Source: Schleiferiaceae bacterium (GTDB taxonomy: Bacteria > Bacteroidota > Bacteroidia > Flavobacteriales > Schleiferiaceae). Taken from it: a stretch of 37,001 bases of DNA. The position numbers were made by a program, and so were the translations under genes. The DNA is taken from NCBI GenBank assembly GCA_030829675.1, contig JAURAE010000003.1:1-37001 (forward strand), given 5' to 3'. The notes beneath the pieces were generated by a model that ran no database searches, was not told where the DNA came from, and saw only the letters and a program-made list of their open reading frames with translations. Every line of letters begins with the position of its first letter. Position 1 is the first letter of the stretch. This document shows, in pieces, positions 6,606 to 15,807 of the stretch.

Positions 6606-8219
6606 TTAATGTCCTTCCGGTCCCTTGATTCCTGCGTTTACTTCAATGTCGATGTAGTTTTCTTGAGGAGTAATGGGACATGAGTACCCGTCGGTATAGG
6701 CGCAATATGGATTGTAGGCATAGTTGAAATCCAAGACCATGGTGCTTCCCTTGGGCTTGGTGATGTCCATGAATCGCCCCGTACCGTAGGTGCTAATCCC
6801 CGTAGTTTTATCCATGAAAGGAAGGAATAGGTGGTCCTGATATTCTTCCATAGCCATCAACCTTTTGCTTTGGTAGAGGTACAATTCCAAAGTTTGTCCG
6901 CGCACCTCGAAAGTGGCCTTGGCGTAGCGGCGGTATTGTCTACTCACGCCTGAGCTAGTGGCCATGTTGAACCACGGTTCATTTTCGAGCACTTCAATGT
7001 TCGCCTCAACGGCCATCTCCGGATTGTAGCTGAAGAATTCATGTCCTTGGAAAGCGGCGCGTTCTTCTGGAGTTAGAGGACTGGTCGTGGAATCGGTATA
7101 AAAATCGTCCAATTCTTGTTGGTACTTCAATACCTCTATACGCTGTGGTGTGGCCAATGGAACTAATTCTCCTACCACTTCATTCGGAACTTCAAAGCTC
7201 AAGCTGTAGTGGTCTATTTTTAGACCGTCTGTTGTTGCGCGCACAACGCCAACGCCGCGGCATTTGCCCATGTGCGGTGAATCTAGTCGTTCATTGAACC
7301 ATAGTGTGTTTCCCTTTCTGTACCAATGGCGTTCGAAGGCTTCGAAGGTCCAAGCGCTTTCTCTTCGGAAGTAAGGAGCGGCCCATTCTCGAAACACTCC
7401 GGCGGTCCAATATTCACCGCCGTCGGTGCCTTGGAAGATGCTTTCATCATTATAAAAGGCTCCGAAATAAGCAGCAGAATCAGCAGTAGCGGCAGCTAGG
7501 TGCCATTGGTCAATAAATACATTAAGTGTTTTTTCTTCGGGGTGAGCGTTGCGAATTATTTCCGAAATATGATAGCCTAGTCGTCCATTCCCTTTGGAGT
7601 TTAGGTGAAGCATGTCAGAAATAAAAAGTTTGGAATCGACCTCTCCGTTTTTATCGGTGAGCCAAGGCCAGCAATCCATGAAGTGATAGTTGTACGCTTC
7701 TGCTCCTTCATTAAGTAGTCTGTTCACTGCCTTGTATCTCGCTAGATGCTCCCATCGTGATGGCGAAGGTTTTGGTGAAAGAAAAAACACGGGAAGGTCT
7801 GGGTGCGTATTCTGGATCCAATTCATCAGTTTCCAAGTGTCAGAATGAATAGTAAATACTTCTCTTTGGCTGCCGTCTTCCTCTATATGAACTATATCAT
7901 TATCCCCTTCATAAATAACGAGGATATCTGGTTTCGTGTCTGAAATGAGTTGCTCCTTATATCTATAGAGATCATCGAAACACGAGCCTCCGATGCCGGC
8001 GTTGACCACCTCATATTCAGGGAAACTTTCAGCCATGTTGTCCCAGAGTCGAAAGGTGGAACTTCCGGCGAAAACAATCCTTGTTTTTTCGTGAGGCAGC
8101 TTCTCGGATGCCTTTACAATCCGACGTACGTCGCGATCGTAGTTTTGGCCGCACTGTCCAAAAGCGATATTCGAAACTAGAAAGAGAAGGGTGGCGAAAT
8201 GGAGGTGGCTACGACGCAT
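6606..8219 (-). CDS. Three-domain secreted protein: SGNH hydrolase, SnoaL-like, DUF1684
   Basis: A 537-residue exported protein (signal peptide to about residue 21, SNIAFGQ). Domain 1 (about 25-225) is an SGNH/GDSL-type hydrolase: the nucleophile block reads AGSSTFRLW (likely Ser54, GSS in place of GDS), then GIGGSC, GDND (Asn107) and SDMLH (Asp202, His205). Domain 2 (about 232-350) is a SnoaL/DUF4440-like fold (FIDQWHLAAATADSAAYFGAF, then MGKCRGVGVV). Domain 3 (about 360-537) is DUF1684, with the signature NPYCAYTDGYSCPITPQEN. Each domain is known as a separate protein; the fusion is unusual. SGNH enzymes deacylate esters, so a glycan or lipid esterase role is a guess. It is divergent from the beta-glucan locus and shares its 345-bp upstream region. 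Confidence 0.8.
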   Translation of the reverse strand: MRRSHLHFATLLFLVSNIAFGQCGQNYDRDVRRIVKASEKLPHEKTRIVFAGSSTFRLWDNMAESFPEYEVVNAGIGGSCFDDLYRYKEQLISDTKPDILVIYEGDNDIVHIEEDGSQREVFTIHSDTWKLMNWIQNTHPDLPVFFLSPKPSPSRWEHLARYKAVNRLLNEGAEAYNYHFMDCWPWLTDKNGEVDSKLFISDMLHLNSKGNGRLGYHISEIIRNAHPEEKTLNVFIDQWHLAAATADSAAYFGAFYNDESIFQGTDGGEYWTAGVFREWAAPYFRRESAWTFEAFERHWYRKGNTLWFNERLDSPHMGKCRGVGVVRATTDGLKIDHYSLSFEVPNEVVGELVPLATPQRIEVLKYQQELDDFYTDSTTSPLTPEERAAFQGHEFFSYNPEMAVEANIEVLENEPWFNMATSSGVSRQYRRYAKATFEVRGQTLELYLYQSKRLMAMEEYQDHLFLPFMDKTTGISTYGTGRFMDITKPKGSTMVLDFNYAYNPYCAYTDGYSCPITPQENYIDIEVNAGIKGPEGH

Positions 8220-8338
8220 GAGAAGTCAGTTTTATAGCCTTGAATGTACTCTATTTTTTTTGATCTAAAAAGAGGCATAATAACCCTTTAACCCCCGAAA
8301 ACGCTATAATGTCCTGCAATTGTCCGGCTGGACTCCGG

Positions 8339-8348
8339 CAAACGTTTG
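8339..8348. promoter_or_regulatory. Candidate operator palindrome CAAACGTTTG
   Basis: A perfect 10-bp palindrome centred on CG, of the kind bound by LacI/GalR-family dimers. No LacI-type gene is in the window, so the assignment rests on pattern alone. Confidence 0.3.
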
Positions 8349-8532
8349 TTAATATTGTCATGCCGCAATAAAACGAGCTATTAAAGCCCAATGAAATTGC
8401 GGGATACAACTGAAAACCAAAGGATTATAATGGCCTCGGTTTTCTTGGTCTCTTGGCCCCGACAATTGGGAAATCCTCCTCAAAAAGGGTCCCTGAACAA
8501 AACAAATGTATAACTGACACAACTTTGAAATA

Positions 8533-8560
8533 CGTAGGTCCCTAACCCTACGGTTTTTTT
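8533..8560 (+). terminator. Terminator-like hairpin just upstream of the phosphorylase start
   Basis: CGTAGG and CCTACG form a six-pair stem with an 8-nt loop, followed by GG... hence a seven-T tract (8554-8560) that ends four bases before the ATG at 8565. It could be an attenuator of the operon, or a 5'-terminal hairpin if transcription starts from the -7-like CAACTTTG at 8520-8527. Confidence 0.4.
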
Positions 8561-8564
8561 ACAG

Positions 8565-11500
8565 ATGACTGAACACGATCATATTTATCTGGGATCCATC
8601 CCTGCACAGCAAAATCAACCGGCCGTAGAAGGTGAGGCGGTAAGCATTAACGGTGAATCGTTCTACAAGATTGCCAACTACGACCAGATGCGTCCATTCT
8701 TCATGAGCGTCGTAAGCTCGTCGAATCATTGGATGTTTATCTCTAGCACGGGCGGATTGACAGCCGGTAGAAAGAACAGTAACTATTCGTTGTTTCCCTA
8801 TTACACGGACGATAAAATCAGTGAGTCTTTTGAGACGACGGGGAGCAAATCCATCTTCATTGTTACCAAAGATGGAAAACGCTGTTTGTGGGAGCCGTTT
8901 TCAAATAGATTGAAGGGCATATACCGAATCTCGCGCAACCTGTACAAGAACTCTTACGGCAATAAGCTCATATTCGAAGAAATCAATCACGATTTAGGCG
9001 TGGGCTACTCGTATGAGTGGAATTCTAGTGATCAGTTCGGCTTTGTAAGAAAATCAGTGCTGAAGAACTTGAACGATAATGAGGTTTCCGTTTCCTTGTT
9101 GGACGGTATTCAGAATATTCTTCCCTACGGCGTTGAAGATGCATTGCAAAATGCGTCGAGCAATTTGGTGGATGCCTACAAAAAATGTGAGCTGGAAACA
9201 GATACAGGATTGGGTATTTTCTCATTGAGCGCCATTATCGTAGACCGTGCAGAGCCTTCCGAGGCGTTGAAGGCAAATACGGTTTGGTCGTACGGGTTGC
9301 CGCAAACCAAGGTGCTCCTTTCTTCTCGTCAGTTGGATGTATTCAGAAATGGACAGCCAGTGGTGCAAGAGGTAGATGTGAAAGCTGAGAAAGGTGCTTT
9401 CTTGGTGCACTCAGAATTGGCCATTGCTGCGAATAGCGAAGCTGCTTGGGCATTGGTGGCTGATGTCCACCAAGGACCTTCAGACGTAGCGGCGACGAAG
9501 GCGCGTTTGCAAGAACGTAATGCATTCTTCGCGGCTGTTCGTGAAGATGTGGAGGCGGGGACGAAGCACTTGATAGAATTAGTTGCGGCATCTGATGGCC
9601 TCCAACTCACAGCAGATAGCATACTCAACAATCGTCACTTCGCGAACACGATGTTCAACATCATGCGCGGGGGGATTTTTGATTTGAATTATACCGTTGA
9701 GAAGCAAGACTTCGTGCCATATATGATGAAGGCCAACGGGGCTGTAGCGAAGAAATTTGAGAAGGAACTTAATGCCCTTCCCGAGGTTTTTGATGTATTC
9801 GAAATTCGTGCCTTGGCTGCGAATGCGGGCGATGCTGATTTTGTTCGATTGTGTACTGAATACCTGCCGTTGAAATTTAGCCGTCGTCACGGCGATCCAT
9901 CGCGTCCATGGAATAAGTTCTCGATCAACACACGCAACGAAGAAGACGGTTCCAAGATTTTGGATTACCAAGGAAACTGGAGAGATATTTTCCAGAATTG
10001 GGAAGCGCTTGCGCATTCTTATCCAGAGTTCATGGAGGGAATGATTCACAAGTTCTTGAACGCATCGACTTTTGACGGATACAACCCTTACCGAGTGACA
10101 AAGGATGGCTTTGATTGGGAAATTATTGAGCCGGATAATCCTTGGTCGTACATCGGGTACTGGGGCGATCACCAAATCATTTACTTGCTGAAATTCTTGG
10201 AGTTTAGCGAAAAGTACTACCCAGAGAAATTGGCTTCTTACTTTGGTCAGGCGAGCTTCGTATATGCTAATGTGCCGTACAAAATCAAGAAGTATGAAGA
10301 CCTCTTGGCTAACCCAAAGGATACCATTGAATTTGATTTGACGGGGCATGAAGCCATTGAGGAAATGCGTGCGAAGATGGGTGTGGACGGTGCGTTGTTG
10401 CAAAACCAGCAGCAGGAGATCCACCACGTAAACTTCATTGAGAAGATCCTAGCTACAGTGTTGGCAAAGCTTTCGAACTTCATTCCAGAAGCGGGGATTT
10501 GGTTGAATACACAACGTCCGGAATGGAACGATGCAAACAATGCACTGGTAGGAAATGGAGTGTCGATGGTGACCTTGTATTACCTGCGTAGATTCTTGGC
10601 ATTCTTCGAGCAATTGGTCGAAGGGAACGAAGATAAGGTGAGCGTTTCAAAGGAATTGGCCACCTTCTATACTGAGGTTAAAACTGCCCTCGAATCTTCT
10701 CGTCAATTGTTGAGCGGATCTATCTCGAATCAAGATCGCAAAGGCGTCTTGGATGCCTTGGGTAGGGCGGCGGAAAAATATAGAACGAGTATTTATGGTG
10801 TAGGGTTTAGTGGCGAATTTGTGGAACTTTCCATCGCCGACGTGAAGTCCTTCTCTCAAACGGCACGTGAGCATTTGGAGCATTCTATCCGTGCAAACAA
10901 GCGTGCCGATGGGTTGTACCATGCCTATAACTTGATGACAGTAGAAGAAGATGGCATTGCAGTGTCTTACCTCTCGGAAATGTTAGAAGGACAAGTGGCT
11001 GTTTTGAGCGCAGGGTATTTGAATACAGCTGAGAGTTTGGCGGTATTGGATGCGTTGAAGGCCAGTGCATTGTTCCGTGAAGATCAGTATAGCTACATTC
11101 TCTACCCGAATAAGGAGCTGCCTCGTTTTGTGGCAAAAAATGTCATTTCTACACCGCGTGCGGAGCAGAGTGATTTGCTTAAAGAATTGGTCGCAGCGGG
11201 CAACCGTCAGGTCGTGACCAAAGATTGCAATGGACGCTATCACTTTAGTGGAACCTTCAACAATGTTGATAGCTTGAAAGCCGCGTTGAAGGAGTTGCCA
11301 GAGCAGTACCAGGCATTGGCACAGCGTGAAACGGAGTTGTTGAGCACCATTTTCGAAGAGGTGTTTAATCATAAATCATTCACCGGCCGTTCAGGGACTT
11401 TCTTTGGTTACGAAGGACTAGGCTCGATCTATTGGCACATGGTGTCGAAGCTTTTGTTGGCGGCTTATGAGAACACACAGCGCGCCTTGGATGAGGATGC

Positions 11501-12017
11501 CGAAGGTGCGTTGGTCGGTCGATTGTTCGACCACTACTTTGAGATCCTTGCCGGTATTGGAGCCCATAAATCACCGAAGCTTTATGGTGCCTTCCCAACA
11601 GATCCGTATTCGCACACCCCAGGAGGGAAAGGTGCGCAGCAGCCTGGGATGACCGGACAGGTGAAAGAAGATATTTTGAGCAGGTTTGGAGAGCTGGGCG
11701 TTCGCGTTTCAGGCGGAGCATTGCACTTCACGCCTCAGATTTTGAAAACATCGGAGTTCCTTTCAGAAGGACAAGTGTTCCACTACCGCGATGTGGCAGG
11801 TACGGAGCAGGAATTAGCATTGGAGGCGGGGTCATTGGCCTTTACCGTTTGCCAAGTCCCTGTGGTGTACAAGCGTGCTTCGCAAAGCAGCATCAAAGTC
11901 ATTCGCCAGGATAGCGTGCAGGATTTCGACGGGCAAGCCTTGGATGTGGCGACCTCGACGGAGATTTTCCAGCGCCGTCAATCGGTATTACGCATTGAGG
12001 TGGAGGTTGTGAAATAA
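8565..12017 (+). CDS. GH149-like beta-1,3-glucan phosphorylase (GH94-related)
   Basis: A 1150-residue protein with no signal peptide, so cytosolic. Known GH94 phosphorylases are about 800 residues; the related GH149 beta-1,3-glucan phosphorylases are about 1100, which fits better. Pieces that support this family are GLTAGRKNSNYSLFPYYTDDK near residue 65, EWNDANNALVGNG around residue 653 (Asp656 aligns by motif with the GH94 general acid of 'DWND'), GRSGTFFGYEGLGSIYWH and GAFPTDPYSHTPGGKGAQQ near the end. The reaction would be phosphorolysis of beta-1,3-glucan oligosaccharides to glucose-1-phosphate, inside the cell. It is the first gene of the operon (17 nt to the GH17 lipoprotein gene), behind a structured leader. 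The glycosyl-hydrolase-clan and phosphorylase call is firm; the exact family number and linkage are from memory of the motifs and context. Confidence 0.75.
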   Translation: MTEHDHIYLGSIPAQQNQPAVEGEAVSINGESFYKIANYDQMRPFFMSVVSSSNHWMFISSTGGLTAGRKNSNYSLFPYYTDDKISESFETTGSKSIFIVTKDGKRCLWEPFSNRLKGIYRISRNLYKNSYGNKLIFEEINHDLGVGYSYEWNSSDQFGFVRKSVLKNLNDNEVSVSLLDGIQNILPYGVEDALQNASSNLVDAYKKCELETDTGLGIFSLSAIIVDRAEPSEALKANTVWSYGLPQTKVLLSSRQLDVFRNGQPVVQEVDVKAEKGAFLVHSELAIAANSEAAWALVADVHQGPSDVAATKARLQERNAFFAAVREDVEAGTKHLIELVAASDGLQLTADSILNNRHFANTMFNIMRGGIFDLNYTVEKQDFVPYMMKANGAVAKKFEKELNALPEVFDVFEIRALAANAGDADFVRLCTEYLPLKFSRRHGDPSRPWNKFSINTRNEEDGSKILDYQGNWRDIFQNWEALAHSYPEFMEGMIHKFLNASTFDGYNPYRVTKDGFDWEIIEPDNPWSYIGYWGDHQIIYLLKFLEFSEKYYPEKLASYFGQASFVYANVPYKIKKYEDLLANPKDTIEFDLTGHEAIEEMRAKMGVDGALLQNQQQEIHHVNFIEKILATVLAKLSNFIPEAGIWLNTQRPEWNDANNALVGNGVSMVTLYYLRRFLAFFEQLVEGNEDKVSVSKELATFYTEVKTALESSRQLLSGSISNQDRKGVLDALGRAAEKYRTSIYGVGFSGEFVELSIADVKSFSQTAREHLEHSIRANKRADGLYHAYNLMTVEEDGIAVSYLSEMLEGQVAVLSAGYLNTAESLAVLDALKASALFREDQYSYILYPNKELPRFVAKNVISTPRAEQSDLLKELVAAGNRQVVTKDCNGRYHFSGTFNNVDSLKAALKELPEQYQALAQRETELLSTIFEEVFNHKSFTGRSGTFFGYEGLGSIYWHMVSKLLLAAYENTQRALDEDAEGALVGRLFDHYFEILAGIGAHKSPKLYGAFPTDPYSHTPGGKGAQQPGMTGQVKEDILSRFGELGVRVSGGALHFTPQILKTSEFLSEGQVFHYRDVAGTEQELALEAGSLAFTVCQVPVVYKRASQSSIKVIRQDSVQDFDGQALDVATSTEIFQRRQSVLRIEVEVVK

Positions 12018-12034
12018 TTGGACACTTCGAAAAA

Positions 12035-13297
12035 ATGAAAAAGAGTACATGGAACATAGTCGGAATTGTTTGCGCCTTCGTCGCACTCTTCGGCTGTGCT
12101 CATGAACCGACAAATACGACGCCAATGAAAACCGCGGCAGAAATTTTAGGGAACCCGGAGTATCAGGCCATCTCCTATGGTGGCTACCGTGCGAAATCAC
12201 GTGAGGTACAGCCGACGATCCAGCAGTTGAAGAACGACATGAAGATCATGCATGCCATGGGCATTCGCGTCTTGCGGACTTACAACCTACAATTGGACCA
12301 TGCCCCAAATGTTCTTCGAGCCATTCGGGAGCTGAAGCAGGAAGATCCGACCTTCGAAATGTATGTCATGTTAGGGGCCTGGATTGATTGTCAGGATGCG
12401 TGGACGGACCACCCGAATCATGAGTTTGAGGATCCGACCAACAATGAAAGTGAGATAAGCAAGGCGGTACATTATGCCAACGAATACCCTGATATTGTCA
12501 AGGTCATTGCTGTCGGCAATGAGGCTATGGTGCACTGGGCTTGGAGCTACTTTGTTAAGCCCGGGGTCATCCTGAAATATGTGAATTACCTACAGGAGTT
12601 AAAAACCATGGGCAAACTGAGCCCGGATATTTGGATCACAAGCTCGGATAATTTCGCTTCATGGGGCGGTGGTAGTCCAGATTACCACAATGAGGATCTC
12701 GAAGCGTTGGCCAACGCGGTGGATTATGTTTCAATGCACACCTATCCATTTCACGATACCCATTACAATATTGCGTTCTGGGAGGTTCATGAAAGTACGG
12801 TGGCAGATGCTAGTGATGATGAGCGAGTGGAATTGGCCATGAATCGCGCTGTATTCTATGCGAAGAACCAGTACAACAGTGTGAAGGCCTATCTCGATAG
12901 TGTAGGGGTGGAGAAACCTGTGCACATCGGGGAGACCGGTTGGGCCAGTGTGAGTCGTGGGTTATATGGTCCTAATGGTTCGTTTGCTGCGGATGAAGTG
13001 AAGCAGGCGCTCTACTACAAGAAGATGCGCGCGTGGACAGATTCTGCGGGTATTGCATGCTTCTATTTTGAGGCCTTTGATGAGCCATGGAAGGATCCCA
13101 ATCACGAAGAAGGAAGTGAAAACAACTTTGGCCTGATTACCCTGAATGGGCAGGCGAAGTACGCAATATGGTCTTTAGTGGACCAAGGTATTTTTGAAGG
13201 ACTAATGCGCAACGGCAATACCATCACCAAGTCATTCGGTGGGGATAGTGTGGCGGTAAAAGCAACTGTGTTAGTGCCTAAAACGATGAACGAATAA
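12035..13297 (+). CDS. GH17 family lipoprotein (beta-1,3-glucan-active)
   Basis: A 420-residue lipoprotein (MKKSTWNIVG...ALFGC, lipobox Cys about residue 22), anchored in the cell envelope. The (beta/alpha)8 barrel carries the two GH17 catalytic sites: the acid in VIAVGNEA (Glu163) and the nucleophile in VHIGETGW (Glu300). Around these sit VSMHTYPF and CFYFEAFDEPWK, also typical of GH17. Family members hydrolyse or transglycosylate beta-1,3-glucans. The residues after the lipobox lack the usual acidic export signal in the first few positions, so surface versus periplasmic side is open. It lies between the phosphorylase gene and the clan GH-A lipoprotein gene (2-nt gap), within the operon. Confidence 0.85.
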   Translation: MKKSTWNIVGIVCAFVALFGCAHEPTNTTPMKTAAEILGNPEYQAISYGGYRAKSREVQPTIQQLKNDMKIMHAMGIRVLRTYNLQLDHAPNVLRAIRELKQEDPTFEMYVMLGAWIDCQDAWTDHPNHEFEDPTNNESEISKAVHYANEYPDIVKVIAVGNEAMVHWAWSYFVKPGVILKYVNYLQELKTMGKLSPDIWITSSDNFASWGGGSPDYHNEDLEALANAVDYVSMHTYPFHDTHYNIAFWEVHESTVADASDDERVELAMNRAVFYAKNQYNSVKAYLDSVGVEKPVHIGETGWASVSRGLYGPNGSFAADEVKQALYYKKMRAWTDSAGIACFYFEAFDEPWKDPNHEEGSENNFGLITLNGQAKYAIWSLVDQGIFEGLMRNGNTITKSFGGDSVAVKATVLVPKTMNE

Positions 13298-13299
13298 AG

Positions 13300-14292
13300 A
13301 TGAAGGGAATGTATTTACGTTTTGGTTTGTGTTTGCTTGCGGCTATTGTATTTACTGCTTGTACTACTGAGGTCGTAGAAGAAACTTCGGCTGAGGTGAG
13401 TGCTCCGATGTACATGAAAGGAGTGTGCTACCACCCAGTTGCCAAGGGTGATACCATCCGTAGTTTCGACCGCATTGATGAAGATCTTGCTTTGATGGTG
13501 GATGCCGGGATGAACACTATTCGCACCTATGCCCCTATTGAAGAGGTAGAGGTGTTGGATAAGATTGCTGAGAAAGGCATGAAAGTCGTCGTGGGTTTCG
13601 GTTACAATCAAAACGGATTTTATGACTTGCTCTCAGGTTCTTACCTCGAGTATGTCGAGCGTTTCAAAGACCATGAAGCGATTTTGATGTGGGAATTGGG
13701 TAATGAGTATAACTACCACCCTGAATGGTTCGAGGGTGATATCATGAATTGGTACATCGCTTTGAAGGAGGCGGTGAGTGCTATCCATGCCTTGGACTCT
13801 GTACATCCCGTTGCGACGGCTCATGGCGAGTTACCGGATTCTTTGGCCTTTCACATGGGCGCGGAAGTGGATATGTGGGGCTTGAATGTGTACCGTTGGG
13901 ACCAACCGGCCACGATTATCGACGAATGGAACGCGGTAAGCAATAAGCCGTTCTATTTCTCAGAGGTTGGAGCAGATAGCTACATGCGCATTGCCGATGC
14001 AGGATTTGCACAAGGGCCAAACGAGGACGCCCAAGCGGTGGCCTTGGATACGATCATCGATCAAATTTTGGCAAGACAATCTGAAAACCAAGGTTTGCTA
14101 TTGTTCTCGTTCACTGACGGATGGTGGAAAGCGGGCAATCCGGATAAACAAGATATTGGTGGTTGGGCGCCAAAAAGCAGTGGTGTGCCGTACGATGGCG
14201 CTCCGAATGAGGAATATTGGGGAATTGTAGATATCGACCGTCAACCTAAAAAAGGTTGGGAAGTAGTAATCGAACATTTCACCAAAAACTAA
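13300..14292 (+). CDS. Clan GH-A TIM-barrel glycoside hydrolase lipoprotein, family not assigned
   Basis: A 330-residue lipoprotein (lipobox FTAC, Cys about residue 21). The catalytic pair expected of clan GH-A barrels is visible: WELGNEY with Glu136 as likely acid/base at the end of strand 4, and YFSEVGAD with Glu222 as likely nucleophile at strand 7. The pattern MKGVCYHPV near the start and DMWGLNVYRW in the middle resemble the catalytic barrel of GH2 and GH5, but the beta-sandwich domains of GH2 are absent and it is shorter than most GH5. It sits between GH17 and GH30 genes (gap 2 and 6 nt). Activity on beta-glucan or on a short product is inferred from the neighbours. I cannot place it in a family. 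Confidence 0.65.
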   Translation: MKGMYLRFGLCLLAAIVFTACTTEVVEETSAEVSAPMYMKGVCYHPVAKGDTIRSFDRIDEDLALMVDAGMNTIRTYAPIEEVEVLDKIAEKGMKVVVGFGYNQNGFYDLLSGSYLEYVERFKDHEAILMWELGNEYNYHPEWFEGDIMNWYIALKEAVSAIHALDSVHPVATAHGELPDSLAFHMGAEVDMWGLNVYRWDQPATIIDEWNAVSNKPFYFSEVGADSYMRIADAGFAQGPNEDAQAVALDTIIDQILARQSENQGLLLFSFTDGWWKAGNPDKQDIGGWAPKSSGVPYDGAPNEEYWGIVDIDRQPKKGWEVVIEHFTKN

Positions 14293-14298
14293 AAACCG

Positions 14299-15807
14299 AT
14301 GAACCTAGCTACAAAAACATCACTTTTCGGTCTAGCGCTGGCTTTATTGAGCTGCGGTGATGGTAGCGAACCAAATACTACCATGCAAGTATTCGAAACG
14401 TCTAGAGGGGGAAATGCGTTAACTGAGGTACAAGACTTTGAATCCACAGAAAATCCCATTCTCATTCGTGTGAATGTGGAAGAAGCAAAGCAAACAATCA
14501 CTGGTTTTGGCGGCGCTTTTACTGAGGCTTCGGCTTACTTATTGAATCAATTGGGCGAAGAAAATCGCAATAAAATACTGCAAGCCTATTTTTCGGATGA
14601 TGGGGCCAAGTATTCTTTGATGCGTACCCACATGAATTCATGTGACTTTTCCCTCTCAAATTACAGTTACACTCCGGTGGAAGGTGATGTCGATTTGGAG
14701 CACTTTACTATTGAGGAGGATCTTGATGATTTGATTCCTATGATCAAAGGCGCACAATCAATCTCAACGGAAGGTTTTAAGTTATTTGCATCTCCTTGGA
14801 CGGCAGCTCCATGGATGAAAGACAACAATCATTGGGTAGGCGGCAAGTTGCTTCCTCAATACTATCCAACATGGGCCAAATTCTTCTCAAAATATGTCGA
14901 TGCATATGAAACCGAGGGCATTCCTATTTGGGGTTTTACCGTTGAAAATGAGCCTCATGGAAACGGGAATAATTGGGAGAGCATGCACTACAGTCCGCAG
15001 GAAATGGTGGACTTTGTCAAGAATCACCTAGGGCCAACTCTTGAAGCGGATGGGAAAGGTGATAAAGTTATTTTAGGCTACGATCAGAACCGCGAAGGCA
15101 TTGAAGAGTGGGCAGACGAAATGTATGCCAATGAGGAAAATGCCAAGTATTTTGATGGGATGGCGGTGCACTGGTACGAGAGTACGGTGAGCTATTTCCC
15201 GGAGATGTTGGAATATGCCCATGCTAAGGCCCCTGAGAAATACCTGATCGAAACCGAAGGTTGTATTGATGCGGAGGTGCCCGTGTGGCAAGACGACGAG
15301 TGGTATTGGAGGAAAGAAGCTACGGACTGGGGGTATACTTGGCGTGAAGAGGATAAGAAATACTTGCACCCTAAATACGCTCCTGCGCACCGCTATGCCA
15401 GGGATATTATTGGTTGTTTGAACCACTGGGTAGACGGTTGGGTGGATTGGAATATGGTCCTAGATCGACAAGGTGGGCCCAATTGGTTTAAGAATTGGTG
15501 TATCGCCCCGGTAATTGTAGATCCCGAAACTGATGAGGTGTATTTTACTCCTTTATATTACATAATGGCGCACTTCTCCAAGTTCATGAGGCCAGGAGCA
15601 GTAGTGCTGTCCTCTGAGGTTGCCGGAGGTGAAATCATGGCTGCTGCCGTCAGAAATCCAGATGGAACTTACGCCATTACGGTATTTAACGAATACGAAG
15701 AAAAGAAAGGTTATACGCTTGATATTGATGGTCAATCGTATAATCTACATATACCACCCCAAGCCTTGCAAACGATCTTGATAGATCCAAAACAAAACAA
15801 CTTATGA
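14299..15807 (+). CDS. GH30 family lipoprotein (likely beta-1,6-glucanase/glucosidase)
   Basis: A 502-residue lipoprotein (LALLSC lipobox). The barrel starts with the family's QTITGFGGAFTEASAYLL and RTHMNSCDFSLSNY; the acid is Glu218 in TVENEP and the nucleophile Glu320 in LIETEGC. A beta-sandwich follows at the end (about 425-500), as in GH30 subfamilies 1 and 3. GH30_3 enzymes in laminarin loci remove beta-1,6-linked glucose branches, which fits here; glucosylceramidase-like or other specificity cannot be excluded. Its stop overlaps the start of the transporter gene by 4 nt (ATGA), so the two are translationally coupled. Sequence length and motifs are complete; no oddity is seen. Confidence 0.85.
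   Translation: MNLATKTSLFGLALALLSCGDGSEPNTTMQVFETSRGGNALTEVQDFESTENPILIRVNVEEAKQTITGFGGAFTEASAYLLNQLGEENRNKILQAYFSDDGAKYSLMRTHMNSCDFSLSNYSYTPVEGDVDLEHFTIEEDLDDLIPMIKGAQSISTEGFKLFASPWTAAPWMKDNNHWVGGKLLPQYYPTWAKFFSKYVDAYETEGIPIWGFTVENEPHGNGNNWESMHYSPQEMVDFVKNHLGPTLEADGKGDKVILGYDQNREGIEEWADEMYANEENAKYFDGMAVHWYESTVSYFPEMLEYAHAKAPEKYLIETEGCIDAEVPVWQDDEWYWRKEATDWGYTWREEDKKYLHPKYAPAHRYARDIIGCLNHWVDGWVDWNMVLDRQGGPNWFKNWCIAPVIVDPETDEVYFTPLYYIMAHFSKFMRPGAVVLSSEVAGGEIMAAAVRNPDGTYAITVFNEYEEKKGYTLDIDGQSYNLHIPPQALQTILIDPKQNNL

Larger units (their letters stand above)
8220..8564. promoter_or_regulatory. Divergent intergenic region / leader of the beta-glucan operon
   Basis: A 345-bp gap with no gene. It holds a perfect palindrome CAAACGTTTG (8339-8348), a stem with arms TTGT..CCGCAAT / ATTGCGG..ACAA (8355-8409), a second stem GAAAACC..AGG / CCT.GGTTTTC (8412-8444), a near-consensus -7 element CAACTTTG (8520-8527) and a terminator-like hairpin just before the ATG (8533-8560). 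Regulation of the downstream operon is probably concentrated here. Confidence 0.5.

Noticed and set aside
9579-10427. 282-aa ORF on - strand
   Set aside because: Antisense shadow of the phosphorylase gene; long only because of codon use in the sense gene.
10983-11721. Minus-strand ORFs of 129 and 113 aa
   Set aside because: Frame shadows of the phosphorylase gene with no recognisable domain.
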